Origin: Vigna angularis | Lineage: Eukaryota > Streptophyta > Magnoliopsida > Fabales > Fabaceae | Length of the DNA: 64,000 nucleotides | Direction of reading: 5' to 3' | Assembly (NCBI RefSeq): GCF_016808095.1 | Contig: NC_068973.1 | Span: 27,756,077-27,820,076 of the forward strand | In this document: positions 35,766 through 47,100 of the stretch, piece after piece | Numbering within the stretch: the first letter of the stretch is position 1 | How the letters are laid out: every line of letters starts with the position of its first letter | Notes under the pieces: model-generated | The model's database searches: none | What the model saw: the letters and a program-made list of their open reading frames with translations, nothing else | What the model was told of the DNA's origin: nothing | Made by a program: the position numbers and the translations under genes

Positions 35766-36252
35766 TGTTGTAGAAAAGATGACAAAATCACAAACACAAT
35801 TTTTCGAGGTGTGTAGATCATTGTCCTTAAGGACTTATCTGCGGTGTATTGCACAAGCCCCCCAAGATACAACAGACACTTCCCAAAAATTTCTAAAGAT
35901 CTCAGAACTAGCAAGGAAATATAAATAGAGTAAAAGAATAAACCATGATTTTCTCAGAAGGAAAGAGAAAAGAGAGAATGAGAGGATGAGAGAAATGTTT
36001 AGGTTTGTTTTTGGAGTGAAACAAGTGCTCTATTTATAAATGCTGAAAGGAATGATCCAAGGTAAAATAAACTTGCAGAAGAAGTTGCCCGAAATTGATT
36101 TTGTGCCTTGCGGAAGGAGATTTCACGGAAGATACTATCCAAACTAACTTTTGAGACTTGTAGGAGGAGATTGAACGAAGGAGAGAGAGAAAACGTTCAT
36201 TCAGTAATGTTTCTTAGCCTTTTCGGAAGACTTTTGCAATACAAATATAACA
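35766..36252 (-). repeat. Copia 3' LTR
   Basis: In element sense it starts TGTTATATTTGTATTGC after the tract TGTGGGGGAT and ends CTACAACA. It is clearly similar over its length to 39149-39651, with many substitutions, so the insertion is not recent. Confidence 0.8.
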
Positions 36253-36935
36253 ATCCCCCACATATTGCAAAAGATCAAACATTAACTAAAGAAATAGAAA
36301 GAAATATCCTTACTTTCATAAGATGTAATGCATTAGAGCTGGTATAATAAGCTATATGAACAAGTCCTAGATCGACAAACTTAATACAAAATGTAGTTGG
36401 TATAGTAAGTTATATGAAACAACGACACTTGAGTGTGTTAGAGGTTTATCAATCACAATACACCCCTCACAATCCTTACTGTTATCGTTGTGATGCGTTT
36501 ACTAGGCCATGTGCGTGCTCTAGAGATTATGCTAAGATCTCATGCAAGCAGCCCCAGTTGACACTCATATAAGTGATTTCATCAAGTGTATGCTGCAAAT
36601 CATACACCGCCCATAAGGGATATGAAGATCATTAAAACTTTGTTTAATTACAAAGTTTAACCTCTCAATAATGCAGTCTTTAGCACTTTCACACACACAC
36701 ACCATAGAAATGTACATATTTGATTTAACATAAAATTAGTGCTATCAGAACTAACAAATGACTTGGTTTTACCCATTTGAACCTTATTCATGGGATCTGC
36801 AATCACAAAGGTTGGGTTACCATCACTTGTTTGTTTTCTAATTGCTTAAGTCTCATTCCCCTCGATGTTTCGAAGATCATATTTCTCCCAAGGGTTTTGT
36901 TATCCCACTGTTTTTGCATCAGGAGCACTAATAGC

Positions 36936-39060
36936 TTATACAAAGCTACTTGGATCATTATCAACTAGATATGTATAGAAGTTATTACCAAAGGATGTTT
37001 CCTTCTTCTGTCTTTTACTTCTTAAATTCTTACAGAATGCATCACTATTATTATTATCTATAGGTTGATACGTCTCAGTAACCTTTAAAGGAAAACCATG
37101 TTCAAAAACCTCAGCATTATTCGTCTCTATTATAGAATTATTTTCAAGTATATCACTTTTAAGAACTAGAAACCTATGCGCAACATTATGTTCAGTATAG
37201 CCTAAGAACATGCAATAAGAGGTTTTAGAATTTTTCCTTTTCTTAGGATCGTGTAACATCACCTTAGCTAGGCACACCCACACTCTTAGATATTTAATGT
37301 TAGATTGATAAACTTTCCATAGCTCATAGGGAGTTTATCCAGTTTTCTTATGAGGTATTCTATTTTGTAAAAAACACGCAGTAAGCAAGGCTTCTTCCCA
37401 AAGGTTATTAGGTGCACCAGAACTAATAAACATAACATTCATCATCTCCTTAAGAGTTCTATTATTTCTCTCACCTACTTCATTAGACTCAAGTGAATAT
37501 GATGGGGTTACTTCATGGATGATACATTCTTTAACACAAAAGTCATTAAACAATACATATTCACCACTTCTATCTGATCTAATCCTCTTAATTTTCTTAT
37601 TTAATTAATTTTTTACTTCTGCTTGATTAAATACATCAAAGACTTCATTTATGCTTGATTAAATACACTTTAGTATATCAAGAATAATAATCTATAAAAA
37701 TTACAAAACAATTTTTACCTCATGTAGAAATGGTTTGTTTTAAATCAACTAGATCAGTATGAATTATCCCTAACAATTTAGTTTGACAATCTTCAGAATA
37801 ACATTTTTTCTTGGTTATTTTAGATTCTACACATATATCACATTTACTACTTTGTTTATCATGCATATTAATTAATCTTAGTCATTGTAATTTCATAACA
37901 TAGGAAGAATTCACATGTCCTAGTCTAGCATGTCATATATCATACGAGTCAAAACATAAGCAAAAGAAGAGGATTCGTTAATATTCTAAAAAATGTTAAG
38001 AACAAAGAGACCTTGATCACAATATTCCTTTCCCACAAAAACATTATTTTTTGTCATTACAATCTTCTCAGACTCGAATGACACTTTAACCCCACTTTCC
38101 CAGTAGTGCTACAGAGATTAAATTAACTCTGATTGATGGCACATGTAGGACAGATATGCTAAAGACACTTCTGTTTGCACATATATGCCTGGTAGCACTA
38201 GAGTCTACCACCCACTTGCTCACATTGGTCATCAGATTTTCTTTAGAAATGACAGCAACAATAATGTCATCTCCTTCGACTATATTTTTCGTAGGAGGAT
38301 TATCATTTCTTTCTCTACACCTACACTGTGGTGCATGATGGCCCAACTTCCCACATACGAAGCAATTTCGTTTCTTCTTAAAAGTGGGGTTAGATGTGTT
38401 GGGACGATATTTTCAAAAATTATTTTCCTATTGTGATCAATTTTATGTTTGTACCTTTTGGGAACATTTCTGTCTTCTAGCACGTTTGCTTTTGTAGATA
38501 AAGCTTTGGCCCTTGCTGCAACACACTCATTCTTGTTGGTATTTTCAATAATTATATGAGTGACGAGCTCTGAAAGTGACATTTGCCTTTGTCTGTGTTT
38601 TAGTTGTTGCTTGTAATCAGTCTAGGAAGGCGACAATTTCTTGATCAAAAGCTATGAAACAAATTCATCCAGTAGAAGAACATTCTTCAATTTGATGTCT
38701 TCGAGCAGCTTGTGATACTCATTGATTTGAGACTTTATATCCTTGTCTTCAATAATTTCCAAGCGACATTAATTCCCAGTAATGAACCTTTGTCTGACGA
38801 CATCTTCAGCAAATGTCTTTCGCTTCCTTATAGGAACAATATACATCAAACATATCGTTAGAGAGTGCACTAAGTAAAGTATGTCGGCATACCTTGTTTG
38901 CATGAACCCAATCTTTAACTTGTTTTGAATTTGGAGGGAGATTGGAGTCGAGTTTTGGAGATGAAAGAGCAAAGGTGACTCCGTACACGTCTAAAAGAGT
39001 TAACACACATTCTTGCCAACATAAAAAATTCTAACCAGAGAAGATTTGATTTTTGATACA
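36936..39060 (-). pseudogene. Copia gag-protease-integrase remnant
   Basis: From high to low coordinates: gag with MLTLLDVYGVTFALSSPKLD and VCRHTLLSALSNDMFDVYCS (39006-38806); a further gag part with MSLSELVTHIIIENTNKNEC (38582-38280); a zinc knuckle ending GHHAPQC (38346); a protease segment WVVDSSATRHICANR (38240-38190), where the active-site DSGA has become DSSA and about 40 residues are missing before VLHVPSIRVNLISVALLG; and integrase parts (37860-36936) with YSLESNEVGERNNRTLKEMM around the catalytic Glu and CLAKVMLHDPKKRK. Reverse transcriptase is absent. Several stops and frameshifts are present. Confidence 0.75.
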
Positions 39061-39148
39061 TCCAGAAAGGTTTTGCGAAGAACGTTTGAGTTCCAGAAAC
39101 ATTATTTTGATTCTCCGGGATTGAGTTGTTGATGACAGCCCTTAAAAT

Positions 39149-39651
39149 TGTTGTAAAACAACTGACAAAAACACAAACAAAATTTTCCGAGACGTGTATA
39201 TCACTGTCTATAAGGACTTATCTGTAGTGTATTGCATAAGTCCCTTAGGATACAATAGGAACTTCTCAGAAATTTCTGAGGATATCAAGACTAGTAAGGA
39301 TCTCTAAAAAGAGTGTGAAATAAACCTAGAATATTTCTAGAAAAGAAAAAGAGAAAAAAAATGGAACTAAGAGGAAAAGAGAATGAGAGTAGAGTGTTTT
39401 TTATGTGATTTTCAGAATGGAAGAAAGAATCTATTTATAAAGTAAATAAGAGATGGGAAAAGGCCAACGGTCCAGATTTGGTGGAAACTACCCCTGTAGT
39501 TCGCACCTCACGTCATGGTCAAAATCATTCACGAAATCTTTATTTTGATACTTAGGGAAAAGGAGATTTGAACATGCAGAAAAGTAATGTTCATCACGCA
39601 ATGTTCTTACGTTGCTTTCGAAACAAAATTTTGCAATACAAGTTTATAACA
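39149..39651 (-). repeat. Copia 5' LTR
   Basis: In element sense it starts TGTTATAAACTTGTATTGC and ends TTACAACA. It is immediately preceded, in element sense, by CATGTGGGAGAT, a polypurine-tract-like sequence that is expected only before a 3' LTR. Confidence 0.75.
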
Positions 39652-39820
39652 ATCTCCCACATGCAAAAGATGAGAAAGAAAAATTGAAAGAAGAAAACAA
39701 ATCGTGGATTTTATAAGATGTATTGCATTATAGCTGGTATAACAATCTATATGAATCAGTCTTATATGAATCATGGAGGGACGTACTCGTCTGAGCCCAG
39801 TCACCATACTTGAACCATGG

Positions 39821-40025
39821 GCTCTGATACCATTTTTAGAGAGGTTTCACACACACATAGATCTCCACATTGGTAAGATCTTATTCGCTTTGGGCTAAGC
39901 CCTCACGGGTTTGCTTTTGGTACTACTCCAAAAGGCCTCTTATACCAATAAAGGTATCTTATGTGTATATAAATCCATGTCCATCTCTTGTTTTATCTGA
40001 TGTGAGACTTTGTTTGTATCCAACA
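39821..40025 (-). mobile_element. Short LTR plus initiator-Met primer site (TRIM-like remnant)
   Basis: In minus sense, TGTTGGATACAAACAAAGTC at 40025 starts an LTR-like segment of about 190 bp. It ends near CTCTCTAAAAA and is followed at 39832-39821 by TGGTATCAGAGC, the standard copia/TRIM primer-binding site for initiator methionine tRNA. About 60 bp of internal sequence follow before the copia-derived sequence at 39760. No partner LTR was found. The short LTR suggests a TRIM or small copia element. Confidence 0.5.
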
Positions 40026-40576
40026 CTTCCAACATGGAGTCATCCATTACCAACTCAACCAACCCACAACAAACAGAACCACCATAGCAAAAGAAACCTT
40101 CACTTTTCTTTTAGATTTAGCAATTCTAGATTTCCTTCAAGCGGCTTCTAAATTTCCTTCCCAACTTCACGTAAGCTTTCTCCCCATTTTCACTTTCACT
40201 TTTGAAATTCCCATCTTATTTCACTTTTTTTTTGCCTTTTTATGGTTTATTCCTTTACCAGTTTTGGCCCTTTTGTGGCTAAGGCACTGCGAAATGGCCA
40301 AGGCAATGGAACCTCTTTATAACATAAACTGTTATAAATATTTCATTTTATTTTTAAAAAAATCAAAGTATACAATAGCGTCCTTAAAACCCACGCTTTA
40401 ACTTTAAAAATTAAATAATAAAATAATACATTAATATCACTTACATAAAATGCAACCTTCTATATTTATATTTAATAAAATAAAATTAATATGATTGTGA
40501 GGTTAAGCCGTAACAAAGATTTGTATTTTAAATAATATTTGTAAATTAGAGTGTAAAACTTTTAAAATAAGACTTA
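40026..40576. other. Spacer before the Tat element
   Basis: It contains an exon-like start (ATGGAGTCATCCATTACCAA at about 40034, followed by in-frame stops and a possible GTAAGC donor) that is not identifiable as a gene, then AT-rich DNA. The last five bases (AATAT, 40577-40581) are the target duplication of the Tat element. Confidence 0.35.
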
Positions 40577-40581
40577 AATAT

Positions 40582-41046
40582 TGTACTATATGGTGTGGAC
40601 GATCGACCGAAAACGGCCAGCACGTTCAATAGGAAGGAACCGATCGGCAGACATTCAGTGGCATTGATGGATAATAAAGGTGAGTAATTATTACATCACG
40701 CGTATTGTATTTATGGCTAATCAACGAGTGATATCAGGTAGATTATGCTGGATATAAGGAAATTAATAAATGATGAGGCATAAAATATATTGCATTAAAT
40801 GACATTCAATGACATTCAATGGGCTGGACAATTACAAAGCATATAAATACAGAACTAATGACCAGGTAAAGTCTGATTTTTCTGAGATACATTAAGACCT
40901 TGGAGGACACCTCATTGACTTGGGTGTCAGAGTGATTTCTCGCAGGTCACCCCTTGCTGAGCCGATTGGAGAAGGAGAGAGTTGAGCCATTTGTTGCGCA
41001 CTTTGTCCGTGGAGCGGCGACCTCGGACCCATATTCAACGTAAACA
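40582..41046 (+). repeat. Tat copy 2, 5' LTR
   Basis: 465 bp, from TGTACTATATGG to TTCAACGTAAACA. ATATAAATAC at 40841-40850 is a plausible TATA box; the 3' LTR has CTCTAAATAC at this place. It contains a 10-bp tandem GACATTCAAT pair near 40801. Confidence 0.93.
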
Positions 41047-41048
41047 TT

Positions 41049-41066
41049 TGGCGCCCACCGTGGGGC
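41049..41066 (+). other. Primer-binding site of Tat copy 2
   Basis: TGGCGCCCACCGTGGGGC directly after the 5' LTR (two-base gap). This is the sequence usual for plant Tat-type elements. The priming tRNA was not determined from the window. Confidence 0.8.
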
Positions 41067-41100
41067 CGAGGATTGCGAAAGAAAACCTATAGAAACCACA

Positions 41101-42311
41101 ATGGCAGAGCAGCTCCAACTACAGGTACTTCAGGAGATGCAGAGACAGATGTAGGAATTAAGAGAGGAAGTAGCGGCTTTGAGAGCGGAGAGGGGTAGAG
41201 GACCAGGAGGGCGTTCGATCCAACAGTCGGTAAATGATGAGGCTGAAGGTCCTAGTCCTGAGGGTCGAGGAGAAAGCAGCCACACCGTTCAGGACGCACG
41301 CAGAGGGCCGGAGGCGAACAATGTCGGGGGGAGGAGTTCTTGGAATGTCGGCCACAATGTGGAAAACGTGGCCCTTGAGAATCCTTTGGCACTGGTGGAG
41401 CATCCAGATCGGCGAAGGGACTCCATCCTTTTACTGCAACGGTCATGAGGGCGATAATGCTTGAGTACAAGGTGCTACCGGTGATGGAGAAATACAATGG
41501 AACGTCTGACCCAATGAAGCATCTGCGCTCTTTTGTAGATGCAATGGCAGTTTATTCGTCGGATGACATGGTATGGTGTCGGGTCTTTTCCTTGTCATTG
41601 AAGGGAGAGACTTTAGACTGGTTCCACTCGTTGGAACCCCGAACGATCGATGGGTTTGAAACTTTGCGAGAGACGTTCAGTCAGCAGTTTGCATCCAGCA
41701 GAGCGGAGGATTTGACATATCTGAAATTGGTTAAGATGACTCAAGGGAGAGAAGAAACATTAAAGGACTTCATGGATCGCTTCAATAAAACGGTTCGTTA
41801 GGTTAGAGACGTAGGGCCAAAGTATATCTTGAGGAGTTTGACCACAACACTGAAGCCAGGTCCTTTTGTTGACAGCCTTTATACTGAACCACCACAGACG
41901 ATAGGGGAACTGCATAACAAGGCTGCTAGGTTTATTCGTGTGGAAGAAATGAGGGCTTTTCGGAAAAGTCAAAAGGAGGCGATAATGCAACCCACAAGTC
42001 AGAAGTTTGATTGGAGAGAAAAATGAAAGCTACCAGGATTAGAGGGGAGACAAGGAGGTCGACACGAGCAACAAAAAGGGCACAAGTTTAGAAGCTACAC
42101 GCCGTTGGGGGTACCTCGTACCAGGATATTTGAGGAGGCGATGCAAACCGAGCAGCGCCCCCCGAGGCAGCAGCACAACGTTCAAGACGACGAAAAAGGT
42201 CGGTATTGTAGGTATCACAAGCTTGCTGGCCATAACACAGAAAAGTGCCTTGCTTTGAAAGATAAAATTGAGGAGTTAATAAGGGCAGGACAGCTGAAAA
42301 AGTACGTATAG
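41101..42311 (+). pseudogene. gag of Tat copy 2, broken
   Basis: Starts at ATG 41101 (MAEQLQLQVLQEMQRQM). A TAG at 41152-41154 follows, then a Gly/Arg-rich region. A frame change near 41430 leads into the retrotransposon gag domain (YNGTSDPMKHLRSFVDAMAV, CRVFSLSLKGETLDWFHSLE, QGREETLKDFMDRFNKTVR). A further TAG lies at 41799-41801 where copy 3 has CAG. The nucleocapsid knuckle YCRYHKLAGHNTEKC is at about 42202-42246. The product would form the virus-like particle; as it stands only fragments could be translated. Confidence 0.85.
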
Positions 42312-42335
42312 AGTGATACCCGAAGGAAGTCGCCA

Positions 42336-43127
42336 GTGAGAGACCGTCACCCAAACAAGAAGGATGTTCGTCGGGATAGAAGCAGAAGTGGGGAGAGGCC
42401 TCTTAAGGACCATATTAATATTATTTCAGGAGGCTTTGCGGGAGGAGGTTCTACCTCATTAGCAAGGAAGAGACATTTGAGGAGGTTGAGGAGTGTGAAT
42501 AACATAGAGGTAGCAAGACGATTAATGCCAAGCATCATTTTCTCTGACAGGGACTTCCAAGCCCCTGATCTTGATCAGGACGATCCGATTGTAGTAATGG
42601 CAGTCAATTCCCGGTACAGTATAAGCAAAGTCCTCATTGACCAAGGTAGCTCGGTCAATATACTTTATTGGAGAACCTTTCAAAAGATGGATCTGTTAGA
42701 GGATTTAATAGTGCCTTACAACAAGCAGATTGTGGGATTCGATGGAGAGCGGGTTGACACCCAAGGCTAAGTGGACTTGAGAACAAGTTTTGGAACGGAC
42801 AGGGGGGCTAAAGAAATGAGAATAAGATATCTGTTGGTGGAGGCAAATACACCGTACAATGTGCTGATCGGGAGGCCATGTTTAAATTCCTTTGGGGCCA
42901 TTGTTTCCACACCCCATTTAGCAATGAAGTATCCTTCGACCGACGACACTATCTGCACGGTTAGAGCCGATCAGAAGATGGCTAGAGAATGTTACGTGGC
43001 AGGCTTGACGGTGCAAGCGCTCGTCCACAAGCGTGAAGGTAAGGGAAAGGATGTTGCATTAGCAGACTTGGACCCTCGAGTTGATATTGAGGAGAGGATG
43101 GACCCACAAGGGGACGAGACCTTTTAG
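42336..43127 (+). pseudogene. Protease region of Tat copy 2, broken
   Basis: Encodes the linker RKRHLRRLRSVNNIEVARRL and then the aspartic protease around KVLIDQGSSVNILYW (about 42630-42675), the flap-side segment and LVEANTPYNVLIGRPCLNSF. Gln stands where D-T/S-G is usual (DQGSS). Copy 3 has the same residue, so it is a family feature rather than a mutation. A TAA at 42768-42770 replaces a Tyr codon of copy 3, and the frame is lost at 43125. Confidence 0.8.
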
Positions 43128-43128
43128 T

Positions 43129-46100
43129 CTGGGAAAATTGGAGCGGGAGTATACTTCGGTGGGAACTGGTCTGACAACCGAACAAGTTAATACTTTTTGT
43201 TTTTTATTGAAAAAGAACCATGATCATTTTGCATGGGCGACATCTGATATGCTCGGGATACACCCCAACGTAATGTCACATAAACTAGCAATCTTCAAAG
43301 AGGCACGCCCGGTGGCACAAAAGAAGAGAAGGATGGGAGAAGAAAAGCGTAAGGCGGTGGACGTGGAGGTTAAAAAGTTGTTGGAGGCTCGATTTATCAG
43401 GGAGGTTAAATACACCACTTGGTTAGCAAATGTTGTTATGGTAAAAAAGTCAAACTGACAATGAAGGATATGTACTGACTTCACAAACTTGAATAAAGTC
43501 TGTCCTAAGGACTCCTACTCGTTGCCTAGTATTGATGGTTTGGTAGATGGAGCCTCGGGATATGTCATACTCAGCTTCTTGGATGCCTATTCAGGATACA
43601 ATCAGCTTCCAATGTATCACCCGGACTGTGAAAAGATTGCTTTTATCACGAAAAAGTCCAATTATTGCGATGATGTCATGCCATTCGGGCTCAAGAATGC
43701 AGGGGCAACGTATCAGAGGCTGATGGATAAGATTTTCCACCAGTAGATAGGGAGATGCATGGAAGTCTATGTAAATGATATGGTGGTGCGGAGTCGGTCA
43801 GTCGAGGAACACGTCAGGGACTTAGCCGAGGTATTCGAGCAAATCAGGAGATACGGCATGAGGCTAAATCCGGCAAAGTGCACCTTTGGTTTGCCTGCGG
43901 GAAACTTCCTAGGCTTCATGCTAACTACGCGTGGAATCGAGGCCAATTCTGATAAGTGTAAGGCAGTTCTAGAAATGCGAAGCCCCTAGAACTTGAAAGA
44001 GGTGCAGCGTTTGGTGGGGCATTTGACGGCCTTGTCACGCTGCATTCCAAGGTTGGCCGAGCGGGTAAAACCAATTATCACCATAATGAGGAAGAACTCG
44101 TCATCCAAATGGGATTCAAGCTGCGAAGAAGCCTTCATGGAGGTGAAGAAAATTTTGGCAAGCCCACCAATCATGGGAAAGCCAGATGACAAGAGTGACT
44201 TGCAACTCCACCTAGCGGTTACCGAAACTACAGTTAGTGCAACTCTAACGCAGGAAGCACCAGATTTCAAACTCATTTACTTTGTGAGCAGGGTGCTTAA
44301 GGAGACAGAGGTGCGGTATAAACAGATCGAGAAGGTTGCTCTGGCATTGGTGACTGTGTCACGCCGTCTAAGACCTTATTTCCAGAGCCACCAAGTCGTA
44401 GTGCGAACCGACCATCCCATTGCAAAAATACTAAGGAAGCCCGACTTAGCTGGTCAGATTGTCGGATGGTCGGTAGAGTTGTCAGAATTTGGGTTGCGTT
44501 TCGAATCGCGTGGGTCGGTACGGGGCCAACATTTGGCAGAATTCGCATCAGAGTTGTTGCCGAACGAAGAAAATTCCTTACAACCTTGGAAGCTCTTTGT
44601 TGATGGATCGTTCAGTGGGAAAGGAGGAGGCGCTGGGGCAGTCTTGGAGGGACCGAACGGGTTAGTGGTGGAGCAATCACTCATCTTTCAGTTCAAGATC
44701 AGCAATAACCAGGTTGAATATGAAGCCTTGATTGCCGGACTGGAATTGGCTAAAGACTTGGGAGCGGAGTATGTGAAGTGTCGAACGGATTCACAACTAG
44801 TGGTTGATCAGATGAAGGGAGATTTCCAAATCAAGGATGATCACCTGCTTCAATATTTCCACAGAGCCACGAACTTAACACAACAGTTTAAAACGATCAA
44901 AGTAACACACATCCCTCGGGAAGAGAACACGAGGGCACTCATTTTGTCAAAGCTATCCAAGGACAAAGACAGTGGCCAGTTGACTTCAATAGTACGGCAA
45001 ATCATGACAAAACCCACTATAGACTGCATGTCGGTGTCGGTAGAACCCGACTGGGAGGACTGGAGGCATGAAATCATGATGCGAATGAAGGAGCAGGAGG
45101 AGGGACAAGGTGTTTCGGCCAAGGATGCCAAACGTATAACGCGCTATGTTTTGATCGGTGGAGAGCTATACAAAAGGGGATTTGTAATGCCTTTACTTAA
45201 GTGCATTTCCCAAAAAGAGGCGGAATATGTGTTGAGGGAGCTACACGAAGGTGTGTGTGGTATGCATACCCGTAAGAGGGCCTTGAGAGCTCGGGTGTTA
45301 AGAGCAGGGTATTTTTGGCCCACTTTGGAGAAAGACTGCAATGACTTCGTCTGTAAGTGTCTTAGTTGTCAAAAGCATGGCAACATGCAGAACTTACCGA
45401 CCACCAAACTTCATATCCTTACATCCCCTTGGCCATTTTCCAAATGTGGAATGGATATCGTGAGACCTTTCCCGACCGGCATAGCACAAAAGAAGTTCCT
45501 CTTGGTAGCTGTTGATTATTTCACCAAGTGGGTCAAGGCTGAACCACTTGCTACCATCTCTGCAGCGCAGGTACAAAAATTCGTGTGGAAAATTGTGTAC
45601 CGTTTTGGTTTGCCGAAGATCATCGTCACGGACAATGGAAGACAGTTTATAGACAGGAAATTAACAGAGTTCTATCGGAGCTTAGGCATAAAGCATGTAA
45701 CAAGCTCTGTAGAACACCCTTAAACGAACGGTCAAGTGGAAGCAGTGAATAAAATGATCGTTAACGAGTTAAAGAAGCGTCCTTGCGGAAGCAAGGGTGC
45801 ATGGGTGGATGACCTTTTGGAGGTGTTGTGGGGATACCGGTGCACACCGCACGAAACTACTGGGGAAACACCTTTCAACTTAACTTATGGCAAGGATGCA
45901 ATGTTGCTGGTCGAAGTGAGCGAGCCAACCATAAGAAGAAAGATGGTTGACCTAGAATTCAATGAGGAACAATTAAGAATGAATTTGGAGACCCTTCAGG
46001 AAAGGCGAGACATGGTAGTTATTTACGCTGAGGCCCAGAAAAGGTTAGTAGCTCGATGGTACAACACGAAGGTCAAATTTCGCCAATTCAGGGAAGGGGA

Positions 46101-46287
46101 CTTAGTCTAGCGAAAAACTAGACAGGCCAGGAAAAATCATTCTCACGGGAAACTGGTAGCAAATTGGGAAAGCCCCTTCAGAGTAAAGGAAAATCTCAAC
46201 AATGGAGGATACCGACTGCAGTACCCAAACGACAAAGTTATTCCCAACACTTGGAATTTGTCGCACCTTAAATTTTATTTTAGTTAA
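43129..46287 (+). pseudogene. Reverse transcriptase-RNase H-integrase of Tat copy 2, broken
   Basis: Order: reverse transcriptase (43380-43990) with SFLDAYSGYNQLPM and FGLKNAGATYQRLMDKIF; its YVDD box is YVND (Asn codon 43774-43776), so catalysis should fail. RNase H of the usual gypsy type follows (about 44200-44430), then a second RNase H (about 44590-44900) with FVDGSFSGKGGGAGAVLEG, NNQVEYEALIAGLELA and CRTDSQLVVDQMKG, the D-E-D residues of the extra Tat RNase H. Integrase has HEGVCGMH...CLSC and the catalytic segments VAVDYFTKW, TDNGRQF and EAVNK. The C-terminus is LRMNLETLQERRDM...LSHLKFYFS with stop 46285-46287. Internal stops: 43744 (TAG), 43987 (TAG), 45721 (TAA) and 46108 (TAG), plus a frame change near 43450. 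The longest open run, 43993-45723, is 576 aa. Confidence 0.9.
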
Positions 46288-46387
46288 GTGTCAATGTATC
46301 TCCATTCATTATCAATAATATCAAGTTTTGCTGCCCATAATTTTATGTTGGCCCATAATTTTATTTTGCAAGTCTTAGCTAGCAACT

Positions 46388-46925
46388 AGCACTCTCGGAC
46401 GACCGGACAAAGATGTTCAACCATGGTCTTCTAGTGACCAGCTCACTAGAAATCCTGGGCGGCCAATTGATCAGCTCACTTGTTTCTTCTAGTGATCTAC
46501 TCACTAGCAATCACGGGTGGCCATGCAAAGACGTTCAACTATGGTCTTCTAGTGACCAGCTCACTAGCAATTTTGGGCGGCTAAGTGATCAACTCACTTG
46601 TGTCTTCTATTGATCTACTCACTATCAATCCCGGACGGCCATGCGAAGACGATCAACTATGGTCTTCTAGTGACCAGCTCACTAGCAATCCTGGGCGGCC
46701 AAGTGATCCGCTTACTTATGTCTTCTACTGATCTACTCACTAGTAATCCCGAGCGGGCATGCGAAGACCTTCAACTAGGGTCTTCTAGTGACCAGCTCAC
46801 TAGCAATCCTGGGCGGCCAAGTGATCAGCTCACTTGTGTCTTCTAGTGATCTACTCATTAGCAATCTCGAGCGGCCATGCGAGGACGTTCAACTAGGGTC
46901 TCCTAACAAGCTTACTAGTATTCCC
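46388..46925. repeat. 118-bp minisatellite in the Tat copy 2 3'UTR
   Basis: About 4.5 tandem units anchored on TCTTCTAGTGACCAGCTCAC at 46427, 46545, 46663 and 46781, with a last partial unit near 46899. The period is exactly 118 bp. Each unit is itself two related halves (TCTTCTAGTGACCAGCTCAC and TCTTCTAGTGATCTACTCAC). There is no visible similarity to the 79-bp repeat of copy 1, although both occupy the same place in the element. Confidence 0.93.
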
Positions 46926-47100
46926 GGGCAGATAAAAGGCAGCAAGGTGACTGTGATATCTAGCGAAGACTTCTTAGACATTCAGGAATAAAGACAAAAT
47001 GAGTAAAACAGAAGCGAAATAAAGTTACTTCATTCATAGCGAACATTCTTACACAGAAAGGAACAAGTCAAAAGAGAGCCAAACTAGGAAAATATAAAAG

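Larger units (their letters stand above)
35766..39651 (-). mobile_element. Ty1-copia element lacking RT/RNase H
   Basis: A minus-oriented element of 3,886 bp. LTRs are at 39149-39651 (5', 503 bp) and 35766-36252 (3', 487 bp), with ends TGTTATA...TACAACA in element sense. A polypurine tract TGTGGGGGAT precedes the 3' LTR. The interior has gag, protease and integrase remnants (about 39060-36936) but goes almost straight from the integrase C-terminus to the 3' end, so reverse transcriptase and RNase H are deleted. The flanks (GATCC at 35761-35765 and ATCTC at 39652-39656) do not match. Moreover 39652-39760 resembles the internal sequence that normally lies just before the 3' LTR (36253-36360), which suggests a shared LTR of a former tandem. 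Confidence 0.8.

Noticed and set aside
39870..40151. 93-aa plus frame spanning the TRIM-like LTR and its flank
   Set aside because: Crosses the LTR border and has no recognised domain; the exon-like ATG at 40034 is followed by stops.
44297..45131. Minus-strand frames across pol of Tat copy 2
   Set aside because: Antisense shadows of the 576-aa RT/RNase H/integrase run; no independent motifs.
46388..46925. Frames across the 118-bp repeat (46413-46991)
   Set aside because: Repeat-derived open frames in the 3'UTR of Tat copy 2; the real genes there are pol (+) and the antisense gene (-).
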